Shown piece after piece: positions 27,688-35,100 of a stretch of 64,000 nucleotides of DNA (positions within the stretch are counted from its first letter, which is position 1; every line of letters starts with the position of its first letter). Made by a program: the position numbers and the translations under genes. Origin of the DNA: Wenyingzhuangia marina (GTDB taxonomy: Bacteria > Bacteroidota > Bacteroidia > Flavobacteriales > Flavobacteriaceae). The notes below the pieces were generated by a model. That model saw only the letters and a list, made by a program, of their open reading frames with translations, made no database searches and had not been told where the DNA came from. The stretch is from contig NZ_FQXQ01000004.1 of the NCBI RefSeq assembly GCF_900130035.1, positions 186,001-250,000 on the forward strand, given 5' to 3'.

Positions 27688-28564
27688 AGTAAAAAAAATA
27701 GCTGGAACAGCATTAAAAATAGGAGTAAGTATACTCCTATTTTATTTTGTAATGACCAAAATCTCTTTCGCTGAGGTTTTTCAAATTATTAAGAAGAGTA
27801 ATGTTTTTTTACTGTTTTTAAGTGGTGCTTTTTTACTACTATCACAATGGGTTTCTTCTGTTAGGTTAAATACTTTTTTTCATTCTTTAGGTTATTGTTT
27901 ATCTAATAAAAGCAATCATATATTGTACTTAATAGGTATGTTTTATAACTTTTTTATTCCTGGTGGAATTGGAGGGGATGCTTATAAAGTATACAAGCTT
28001 CACAAAAAATTTGATTGGAATGTTAAAAAGTTATCTGCTGCCATTTTCATTGATAGATTTTCGGGGTTAACCGCTATAGGAATGTTATTGGTTTTGTTGG
28101 CAGTTCCTTTTATTCGTTCCCTAGGTTACGTGTCTTCTAACTTCATATTAATAGGCTTGGCAGTTTTGTTGTTGCTTTTAATACCTTTAATGGCATATGT
28201 TTTAGTACAAAAACTGTTTCCATCTTTTAAAAAAGTATATGTTAAAACTTTAGGCTTATCACTAATAGTACAAATATTACAATTAATATGCGTGTACTGT
28301 TTGGTGTTAAATTTTGAGGTAGTTTCTGATTTGTTTTCGTACTTATTGGTGTTTTTAATCTCTGTTATTTTATCTATTGTTTCTTTTGCAGGAATAGGAG
28401 TAAGAGAATTTGTGTTTTATCAGGCAGCAGATTTATTACATTATAATAAAGATATTTCTGTAGCTATTGGTTTGTTATTCACTTTTTTAACAGCAATACT
28501 TTCTTTAGTAGGGGTGTTTTTTCAGTTAAAAAAAGTCAACTTATCACTTCAAGAAAAAAAATAG
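27674..28564 (+). CDS. Lysylphosphatidylglycerol synthase TM-domain family protein
   Basis: 296 residues, all membrane: about seven to eight segments. The conserved GGIGGDAYKVYKL block near residue 96 and FAGIGVREFVFY near residue 238 match the LPG_synthase_TM (UPF0104) family, equivalent to the flippase half of MprF without the aminoacyltransferase half. In this operon a role in moving or holding a glycolipid across the inner membrane is plausible, but unproven for the family outside MprF. Confidence 0.87.
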   Translation: MKKYKVKKIAGTALKIGVSILLFYFVMTKISFAEVFQIIKKSNVFLLFLSGAFLLLSQWVSSVRLNTFFHSLGYCLSNKSNHILYLIGMFYNFFIPGGIGGDAYKVYKLHKKFDWNVKKLSAAIFIDRFSGLTAIGMLLVLLAVPFIRSLGYVSSNFILIGLAVLLLLLIPLMAYVLVQKLFPSFKKVYVKTLGLSLIVQILQLICVYCLVLNFEVVSDLFSYLLVFLISVILSIVSFAGIGVREFVFYQAADLLHYNKDISVAIGLLFTFLTAILSLVGVFFQLKKVNLSLQEKK

Positions 28565-28607
28565 CTAACTAGCTGTTTTTGTGTGTAGTTAAATAAAAAA
28601 TAATTTG

Positions 28608-28615
28608 TATATTTG
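28608..28615 (+). promoter_or_regulatory. Promoter -7 box of rpsA
   Basis: TATATTTG, a full TAnnTTTG match; transcription would start near 28620, giving a leader of about 118 nt. A TTG at 28579-28581 is 26 bp upstream, longer than the usual spacer. Confidence 0.55.
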
Positions 28616-28627
28616 CAGTCCTTTTTG

Positions 28628-28693
28628 GCGAGCTAGGTAAAGAAAAGGAAATGAAAACAATTTAATTTAACATCTTTAGTTGGTGTTACTCGC
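28628..28693 (+). promoter_or_regulatory. Structured 5' leader of rpsA, possible autoregulatory element
   Basis: GCGAG (28628-28632) pairs with CTCGC (28689-28693); after a 5-nt bulge, CUAG (28633-28636) pairs with UUGG and UAAAG (28638-28642) with CUUUA (28674-28678). The enclosed loop of about 31 nt is A/U-rich, the kind of single strand that protein S1 binds. The pairing is read by eye; regulation is inferred. Confidence 0.4.
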
Positions 28694-28738
28694 TTTAAAA
28701 ACATAATAATCAACTAAATACAAAATTTATTTAGACAC

Positions 28739-30532
28739 ATGTCTGAAGAAAACCAAAACGCAGTTGAAGCTCAAGAGCAAGAAACTGTACAAGTAAACCC
28801 ACAACAATTTTTAGCAGATTTTAACTGGCACAAATACGAAGAAGGTATTGATGAGGTTGATGAAGCTCAATTAAAAGAGTTTGATGCTGCATTAGAAGGA
28901 ACTGTAGGTTTTGTAAATGAACGTGATGTAATTGAAGGAACTGTTGTTCGTATTACAGATCGTGATGCGATCATCGATATTAACTCTAAATCAGAAGGAG
29001 TTATTTCTTTAAACGAATTCCGTTACAATCCTAACTTAGCTGTTGGAGATAAAGTAGAGGTTTTAGTTGATAGAAGAGAAGATCACTCAGGACAATTAGT
29101 ATTGTCTCACAAAAAAGCAAGAGTAATCAAAGCTTGGGATAGAGTTATTGCTGCTCAAGAATCTGGTGAAGTAGTTAACGGATACGTTAAGTGTAGAACT
29201 AGAGGAGGTATGATTGTTGATGTTTTCGGAATTGAAGCATTCTTACCAGGATCTCAAATTGACGTGAAGCCAATTAGAGACTATGATCAGTATGTAGACA
29301 AAACAATGGAATTCAAAGTTGTGAAAATCAACCATGAATTTAAAAACGTTGTAGTATCTCACAAAGCTCTTATCGAGGCTGATATCGAAGTTCAGAAGAG
29401 AGAAATCATTTCTGGATTAGAAAAAGGTCAAGTATTAGAAGGTATTGTTAAAAACGTTACTTCTTACGGTGTATTCGTAGATTTAGGAGGAGTTGATGGT
29501 TTAGTACACATTACTGACTTATCTTGGTCAAGAATCAACCACCCATCTGAGGTAGTTGAATTAGATCAAAAATTAAACGTTGTAATCTTAGACTTTGATG
29601 ACAAGAAAACTAGAATCCAATTAGGATTAAAGCAATTGTCTCAACACCCATGGGATGCTTTAGATGCTAACTTAACTGTTGGTGATAAAGTAAAAGGTAA
29701 GGTTGTTGTTTTGGCTGACTACGGTGCATTCATCGAAGTTGCTGAAGGAGTTGAAGGATTAATTCACGTTTCTGAAATGTCATGGTCTACTCACTTACGT
29801 TCTGCACAAGATTTCGTAAAAGTAGGAGATGAGGTTGAAGCTCAAATCTTAACTTTAGATAGAGAAGAACGTAAAATGTCATTAGGTATTAAGCAATTAC
29901 ACCCAGATCCATGGGCTGATATCACTGCTAAATATCCAGTAGGTTCTACTCACAATGGTATTGTACGTAACTATACAAACTTTGGTGTTTTTGTTGAATT
30001 AGAAGAAGGAATTGACGGATTGGTATACATTTCTGATTTATCTTGGACTAAGAAAATTAAGCACCCATCTGACTTTGTTGCTGTAGGTGATAAACTAGAT
30101 GTTCAAGTGTTAGAATTAGATGTTGAAAACAGAAAATTAAACTTAGGACACAAACAAACTCAAGAAAACCCTTGGGATGCTCACGAAGCTAAGTATGCTC
30201 TTAACACTGACCACGAAGGAACTGTTAAAGAGAAAACTGACAAAGGAGCTGTTGTAGACTTTGAGGATGGAGTTGAAGCATTTGTACCTGCACGTTTATT
30301 AGAAAAAGAAGATGGTTCTAAAATCAACAAAGGAGATACAGCTACTTTTAAAGTAATTGAGTTCTCTAAAGAATTTAGAAGAATTGTAGCTTCTCATACT
30401 GCTACATTTAAAGAATCTGAAGCTAAAAACGTAAAAGCTCAAGCTAAAAAGGTTGAGTCTAGTGAAAAATCAACTTTTGGTGATATCGCTGGTTTAGCAG
30501 ATTTAAAAAAGAAAATGGAAGAAGGTAAATAA
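28739..30532 (+). CDS. rpsA: 30S ribosomal protein S1
   Basis: 597 residues with consecutive S1/OB-fold repeats; clear repeat units start at GTVVRITDRDAIIDI, GYVKCRTRGGMIVDV, GIVKNVTSYGVFVDL, GKVVVLADYGAFIEV, GIVRNYTNFGVFVEL and GTVKEKTDKGAVVDF. An acidic N-terminal segment precedes them. S1 recruits mRNA to the 30S subunit, although Bacteroidota initiate largely without Shine-Dalgarno pairing. Codon use is visibly cleaner than in neighbouring genes, as expected for high expression. A strong -7 box, structured leader and terminator make it a single-gene unit. Confidence 0.98.
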   Translation: MSEENQNAVEAQEQETVQVNPQQFLADFNWHKYEEGIDEVDEAQLKEFDAALEGTVGFVNERDVIEGTVVRITDRDAIIDINSKSEGVISLNEFRYNPNLAVGDKVEVLVDRREDHSGQLVLSHKKARVIKAWDRVIAAQESGEVVNGYVKCRTRGGMIVDVFGIEAFLPGSQIDVKPIRDYDQYVDKTMEFKVVKINHEFKNVVVSHKALIEADIEVQKREIISGLEKGQVLEGIVKNVTSYGVFVDLGGVDGLVHITDLSWSRINHPSEVVELDQKLNVVILDFDDKKTRIQLGLKQLSQHPWDALDANLTVGDKVKGKVVVLADYGAFIEVAEGVEGLIHVSEMSWSTHLRSAQDFVKVGDEVEAQILTLDREERKMSLGIKQLHPDPWADITAKYPVGSTHNGIVRNYTNFGVFVELEEGIDGLVYISDLSWTKKIKHPSDFVAVGDKLDVQVLELDVENRKLNLGHKQTQENPWDAHEAKYALNTDHEGTVKEKTDKGAVVDFEDGVEAFVPARLLEKEDGSKINKGDTATFKVIEFSKEFRRIVASHTATFKESEAKNVKAQAKKVESSEKSTFGDIAGLADLKKKMEEGK

Positions 30533-30553
30533 TTCCTTTTTTTTAATAATATT

Positions 30554-30589
30554 AAAAGCTGTTTTGAGTCTTCAAAACGGCTTTTTTTT
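30554..30589 (+). terminator. Terminator of rpsA
   Basis: Stem AAAAGCTGTTTTGA / TCAAAACGGCTTTT (one G-U pair) and a T-run, 22 bp after the rpsA stop. Confidence 0.85.
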
Positions 30590-30601
30590 ATCTCTAATTT
30601 G

Positions 30602-30609
30602 TATATTTG
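30602..30609 (+). promoter_or_regulatory. Putative -7 box for the BadF-type kinase gene
   Basis: TATATTTG, 40 bp upstream of the ATG at 30650; it also argues against the longer reading frame that begins at 30599, which would start before it. Confidence 0.5.
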
Positions 30610-30649
30610 GGCAACCTTAAAACTAACATTTTTAAAAAGATACGTACGT

Positions 30650-31504
30650 ATGATATTAATTGCCGATGGAGGATCTACCAAAGTAGATTGGATTGCATTA
30701 AATAGCGATAAAACAGAAAAATTTAAGACTAGATCTGAAGGATTAAACCCTGCAATTGTAGGTAAAGATTTGTTAAAGAAAAGAGTTTTAGATAATGTGA
30801 ATTTAGGACCCCAAAGAACAGAAGTTACCCATGTTTTTTTCTATGGAGCAGGTTGCGGTACTCCAAAAGCTATTGAGGCTTTAAGACAGGTATTTCAGGA
30901 AGTTTTTGTAAATGCAGAAATTGTAGTTGCAGAAGATATGTTAGCGGCTGTTTATGCAGCCTCTGAAGCAGAACCAGCCATCGTTTGTATTTTGGGAACA
31001 GGTTCTAATAGTTGTTATTTTGATGGTAAAGAGGTACAGTCTACCACTGCATCATTAGGATGGGCAATTATGGATGAGGCAAGTGGAAATTATTTTGGAA
31101 AGCAGTTAATTAGAGATTACTATTACAAAATAATGCCTGAAGAAATTAGAGCTAAATTTGAACAAGATTTTAATTTAGAAGATGATTATATCAAACATGA
31201 ATTATATCAAGGGGATGCTCCAAACACTTATTTAGCGAGTCATGCTGCTTTTATGTTTGATTTTAAAGATCATGATTATATTACAGGGTTGATTGAAAGA
31301 GGAGTTGATGAGTTTTTCCGCTATAGAGTACTGCCGTTTGGAAAAGGCAAAGAAACTCCAATATACTTTATTGGATCTGTTGCTTTCTATTTTTCTAACA
31401 TCATTGAAAAAGTGGCAAATAAGTATGATTTAAGATTTGCGGGAGCCATTAAACGCCCTATAGATAATATGATTGCTTATCATAAAAAATACTTAATTAA
31501 GTAA
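30650..31504 (+). CDS. N-acetylglucosamine kinase-like BadF/BadG family ATPase
   Basis: 284 residues. An ASKHA-fold kinase: phosphate-1 motif ADGGSTKVDW at the start, GAGCGTP, and the phosphate-2 region CILGTGSNSCYFDG, then GWAIMDEASGNYFGK. This is the pattern of GlcNAc/glucosamine kinases of the BadF/BadG/BcrA/BcrD superfamily, which in Bacteroidota may recycle cell-wall amino sugars. No sugar transport or deaminase genes are adjacent. The start at 30650 follows a promoter-like TATATTTG and removes a non-conserved 17-residue extension. Confidence 0.87.
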   Translation: MILIADGGSTKVDWIALNSDKTEKFKTRSEGLNPAIVGKDLLKKRVLDNVNLGPQRTEVTHVFFYGAGCGTPKAIEALRQVFQEVFVNAEIVVAEDMLAAVYAASEAEPAIVCILGTGSNSCYFDGKEVQSTTASLGWAIMDEASGNYFGKQLIRDYYYKIMPEEIRAKFEQDFNLEDDYIKHELYQGDAPNTYLASHAAFMFDFKDHDYITGLIERGVDEFFRYRVLPFGKGKETPIYFIGSVAFYFSNIIEKVANKYDLRFAGAIKRPIDNMIAYHKKYLIK

Positions 31505-31511
31505 ATGTCAT

Positions 31512-31543
31512 AAAAAAGGATACTGATTTCAGTATCCTTTTTT
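31512..31543. terminator. Bidirectional terminator
   Basis: Stem AAAAAAGGATACTGA / TCAGTATCCTTTTTT with a 2-nt loop between convergent genes; both flanks can provide a U-run. Confidence 0.88.
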
Positions 31544-31559
31544 TTATGTATAATGTTGT

Positions 31560-32354
31560 TTATCTTCTTTTGTTCTTTTTAGAACTATTATCATTAGTAG
31601 TTACATATTTTGAATCATTACTGCTAGAGGTTCTTCTGTAAGAATTACTATTTCCTCTATAAGCTTCTTTTTTATTGTTGGTTTGTTTTTTAAACTCTTT
31701 TTTATTGTATTTACTTTTATTTTTCTCTGACGAGTTGTTTTTATGTGAATACTTGTGTTTTTTCTTATAGTTATCTTTATGTTCTTTAGCCTTGTAATTG
31801 TAGTGTTCTCTTACAAAGTTGTTTCGTCTATATGGCTTTGTATGTACAATAGATCTTCTATGATTAGGTCTTTTATATGCAAAATAACAAGGCTTATAAT
31901 TAATGTTATGATGATTTATATATCCTCTTCTATTATAAATTGTTCCATGATTGGTGTAATAAATATTTAGATTTCCAATATTTGAAACCCATCCATGATG
32001 ATTGTAATTAATTAAGACACTACCAATTCTAGTTACTTTACCATAACGATTATAGTAAATGGGAGTTCTTTCAATTTGTACGATAGCTCCGTATCTATCT
32101 TTTTGTATGTACGGTTCATAATTGTAACCTGTGTTAAAACTTAGATTGATATTTCTTGTACGGATATTAATATTCGCTTTTGGTTGATGAATGATATTAA
32201 AATCAAATTCTCCATTGTTAAATACGGCATATTCTACACCATTTTCTATAAAGATGAATGGTGTTTGGTTGTTGTACCTATTGTTGGTATTAGCAGCATT
32301 AACCGCAATACTTGCTAAAAAACAACTTGCTATAAATAAGTATAATTTTTTCAT
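31560..32354 (-). CDS. Secreted basic protein of a flavobacterial family, function unknown
   Basis: 264 residues. A Sec signal peptide (cleaved near VNAA) is followed by a domain of about 120 residues with short repeated strands: FIFIENGVEYAVFNNGEFDF, then INLSFNTGYNYEPYIQKD, YGAIVQIERTPIYY, YGKVTRIGSVLINY. From about residue 150 the sequence becomes Lys/Arg/Asn/Tyr/Ser-rich and low in complexity, with a strong net positive charge. I recall similar secreted proteins from many Flavobacteriaceae, without known function. A role at the cell surface bound to nucleic acid or acidic glycan is only speculation. Confidence 0.72.
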   Translation of the reverse strand: MKKLYLFIASCFLASIAVNAANTNNRYNNQTPFIFIENGVEYAVFNNGEFDFNIIHQPKANINIRTRNINLSFNTGYNYEPYIQKDRYGAIVQIERTPIYYNRYGKVTRIGSVLINYNHHGWVSNIGNLNIYYTNHGTIYNRRGYINHHNINYKPCYFAYKRPNHRRSIVHTKPYRRNNFVREHYNYKAKEHKDNYKKKHKYSHKNNSSEKNKSKYNKKEFKKQTNNKKEAYRGNSNSYRRTSSSNDSKYVTTNDNSSKKNKRR

Positions 32355-32450
32355 GATGTATTGTTTTTAAGTGAGACATTATTTCTTCAATTAGAAGAAA
32401 CTTAACATAGGTTATAAGCCAAACAGTGTGCCAAAAAATAATATCTAAAC

Positions 32451-32490
32451 ATTAAACAGCCAGTTATATAATTATAACTGGCTGTTTAAT
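32451..32490 (-). terminator. Terminator of the DUF2383 gene
   Basis: Long stem ATTAAACAGCCAGTTATA / TATAACTGGCTGTTTAAT, 23 bp past the DUF2383 stop on the minus strand. The flanking U-run is weak. Confidence 0.65.
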
Positions 32491-32512
32491 AATATGTTTT
32501 TAATAAATTTTA

Positions 32513-32959
32513 TTAAAGATTTTCTAGAGTTTTAATTGTGTTTAAACCTGATTGAATCTTAGATAATTGTTCTTTTAAAATAGATACGATTGATGGTGGA
32601 GTGGCAGAATCATATATAGCGTCTTCATAGTCTTTAACTGACTTTTTTTCTCCAGTAATGGCTGCTTCTAGCATTGCTTGAGCATCGTGGCTAGAAAATA
32701 GTGTTTTAATATCCATCCAAGCTCGGTGGGCATGTCCTTCTAAACTAGTACCTTTTTTATATTCTCCACCTAGGGCTTTAATTTCTTCTGCTAATTCTTC
32801 AGCAAATTCTTTTCTTTGTTCTGATTTTGTTTTAAAATATGCCTTTAATCCTAAGTGGTCGGTTTTTTCAGATGCTTTTTTAAATCCTTCTTCAGCATCG
32901 TGAGTTCTAATTAATAATCCTTCTAATTTTTCTGTAAGAATGTCTAAACTTGTTTTCAT
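32513..32959 (-). CDS. PA2169-family four-helix-bundle protein (DUF2383)
   Basis: 148 residues, nearly all helical, with the ferritin-like DUF2383 pattern: LTEKLEGLLIRTHDAEEGFKKA, LKAYFKTKSEQRKEFAEEL, HRAWMDIKTLFSSHD, and LEAAITGEKKSVKDYEDAI. Family members are often induced by stress and are found in many Proteobacteria and Bacteroidota; the molecular function is not established. It is monocistronic with its own -7 box and terminator. Confidence 0.88.
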   Translation of the reverse strand: MKTSLDILTEKLEGLLIRTHDAEEGFKKASEKTDHLGLKAYFKTKSEQRKEFAEELAEEIKALGGEYKKGTSLEGHAHRAWMDIKTLFSSHDAQAMLEAAITGEKKSVKDYEDAIYDSATPPSIVSILKEQLSKIQSGLNTIKTLENL

Positions 32960-33023
32960 TTTTCTATCATTTTTTTGAGTAATACTTTAATGATGTGTAC
33001 TACCTTAACATCTTTCTCTAGTT

Positions 33024-33031
33024 CAAAGTTA
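33024..33031 (-). promoter_or_regulatory. Putative -7 box for the DUF2383 gene
   Basis: Minus strand TAACTTTG about 65 bp upstream of the start codon at 32959; full TAnnTTTG match, no -33 found. Confidence 0.4.
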
Positions 33032-33120
33032 AGTGATAGATAAACAGTTCTTTAGCGCTTTTGATTTAAGTTTGTGCTCAAATAATAATAGAAGTAGAAT
33101 AATTAAAGATCTAGGTTAGG

Positions 33121-34380
33121 TTATAAAATATCTAAAACTCTTTCTAAAGCCATTCCTCTAGATCCTTTGATTAAAAGAGTTGTGTTAGAAAAATCAAAAT
33201 CAAAATTATTTTTTAAATCATCAAATGAAGCAAAGAAAAAAGCTTTATTGTTTTTTTGCTGATAAAAATTTTGTCCAACAAAAATGGAAGTACCAAAATT
33301 ACTCTCTAATGCTTTGGATACAATGTTTTTATGTTCCTCGTTACTAGTTGTTCCTAATTCAAACATATCGCCCAAAATAACAGCTTTACGGCTTTTGTTT
33401 AAAGCATTCATGTTTTCTAACGCAGCTGACATACTTGTGGGATTGGCATTGTAAGCATCTAAAATAATATGAGTGTTTCCTCTTTTAATAATTTGGGAAC
33501 GATTGTTTTCGGGCTTATAATTTTCTATGGCTTTTTTAATGTTGTTATCAGAAATATTAAAATAATGACCAATAGCAATTGCAGCAATAATATTATTATA
33601 ATTGTATTTTCCTATCAAATTACTTTGGATCACATCTCCTTTATGAGCTAATTGTACATAAGGAGTTAACTCAAGCAAAGGAGTTTCGTGTGGATTGATA
33701 TAGATACACTCACAGTATTCAGCTTGCTCAACCATTCTTTTTTCTTCTTGGTTTACAAATGCTTTTCCTTCTGCATTAGCTATGTAATCATACATTTCAG
33801 ATTTTCCTTGTATTATTCCTTCTTCAGAACCAAAACCTTCTAAATGTGCTTTTCCAAAATTAGTAATATATCCAAAGTTTGGAGCAGCGATAAAACACAA
33901 ATATTGAATTTCTTTTAAGTGATTTGCTCCCATTTCAACCACCCCCATTTCCGTTTCAGGCGTCATGTTTAGTAGGGTTAATGGAACTCCTATATGATTG
34001 TTTAAATTCCCAACAGTTGCATTTACTTTGTATTGGGTAGCTAATACTTCTCGAATTAATTCTTTGGTAGTGGTTTTTCCGTTACTCCCTGTTAAGGCAA
34101 TAATAGGGATACCTAAATATTCACGATGAAAATGAGCTAAATGTTGCAGGGTTTCTAAAACATTTTTTACTAAAATAGTTCTTTCGTCAATATAAAAGGC
34201 TTCTTCGTCAATTACAACATATGCGGCTCCGTTTTCTAAAGCCGTTTTAGCAAAAGTATTTCCGTTAAAGTTATCTCCTTTTAAAGCAAAAAAGATGGCT
34301 CCTTGGGTAATTTTTCTAGTGTCTGTGGTAAAGTTTTGTTTTTGATTTAAAAACAATTGGTGTAAGTCTGCTGTTTTCAT
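33121..34380 (-). CDS. murF: UDP-N-acetylmuramoyl-tripeptide--D-Ala-D-Ala ligase
   Basis: 419 residues, full length for MurF. N-terminal UDP-binding domain with TDTRKITQGAIFFALKGDNFNG, ATP-binding P-loop ALTGSNGKTTTKE near residue 100, the NNHIGVPLTLL block, and the C-terminal domain with LDAYNANPTSM and GDMFELG. It adds D-Ala-D-Ala to the UDP-MurNAc-tripeptide in the cytosol. It lies 6 bp downstream of rsmE in a three-gene unit. Confidence 0.97.
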   Translation of the reverse strand: MKTADLHQLFLNQKQNFTTDTRKITQGAIFFALKGDNFNGNTFAKTALENGAAYVVIDEEAFYIDERTILVKNVLETLQHLAHFHREYLGIPIIALTGSNGKTTTKELIREVLATQYKVNATVGNLNNHIGVPLTLLNMTPETEMGVVEMGANHLKEIQYLCFIAAPNFGYITNFGKAHLEGFGSEEGIIQGKSEMYDYIANAEGKAFVNQEEKRMVEQAEYCECIYINPHETPLLELTPYVQLAHKGDVIQSNLIGKYNYNNIIAAIAIGHYFNISDNNIKKAIENYKPENNRSQIIKRGNTHIILDAYNANPTSMSAALENMNALNKSRKAVILGDMFELGTTSNEEHKNIVSKALESNFGTSIFVGQNFYQQKNNKAFFFASFDDLKNNFDFDFSNTTLLIKGSRGMALERVLDIL

Positions 34381-34386
34381 AGAGGA

Positions 34387-35091
34387 CTATAATAAGGTCA
34401 TTAAAGAAGAGATGTAAACACCTGCTGTTTCGGTTCTTAATCGATTATGACCAAGCGTTACAGGAATGAAATTTAAATCGATACTTTGTTTAATTTCTTT
34501 TGGAGTAAAATCTCCTTCAGGTCCTACTAATACCAAAATATCATTTTCAGGTTTGGCAATGTGTTGTAAAAATTGTTTGTTGTTTTCATCTTCACAATGC
34601 GCTATAAATTTTTGAGTAGCTTGTTGTTGTTTTAAAAAATCATCAAACAAAATAGGTTCGTTAAATTTAGGAATATACAGTTGTAAAGATTGTTTTACAG
34701 CAGATTGAATAATTTTTTTCATTCTATCAACCTTAATTACTTTTCTTTCGGAGTTCTTACAAACAATAGGAGTAATTTCATCAATTCCAATTTCTACGGC
34801 TTTTTCTAAAAACCACTCATATCTGTCGTTTAATTTGGTAGGAGCAATAGCAATATGTAAATGAAAAGGACGGTTTTTAGTTTTGTATTCTGTTTTAATA
34901 ATATTTACTGTGCATTTTTTCTCACTGGCAAAAGATATTTCAGTGGTAAAAAAATGTCCGTTTCCATTAGTAATAAATACAGTATCTCCTTCGGATTTTC
35001 TCAATACTTTAATTAAATGTCTACTTTCTTCTTTGTCAAAACTAAAAGTAGTGTCTGTAGGGTTTATATGTTCGCTAATAGATAATATCAT
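34387..35091 (-). CDS. rsmE: 16S rRNA m3U1498 methyltransferase
   Basis: 234 residues. PUA-like N-terminal domain with SRHLIKVLRKSEGD, then a SPOUT-type knotted methyltransferase domain with KAVEIGIDEITPI, LVGPEGDF and LGHNRLRTETAGV, the SAM-binding knot. It methylates U1498 of 16S rRNA. It lies between the outer-membrane protein gene (9 bp) and murF (6 bp). Confidence 0.96.
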   Translation of the reverse strand: MILSISEHINPTDTTFSFDKEESRHLIKVLRKSEGDTVFITNGNGHFFTTEISFASEKKCTVNIIKTEYKTKNRPFHLHIAIAPTKLNDRYEWFLEKAVEIGIDEITPIVCKNSERKVIKVDRMKKIIQSAVKQSLQLYIPKFNEPILFDDFLKQQQATQKFIAHCEDENNKQFLQHIAKPENDILVLVGPEGDFTPKEIKQSIDLNFIPVTLGHNRLRTETAGVYISSLMTLL

Positions 35092-35100
35092 AGAATAGAT

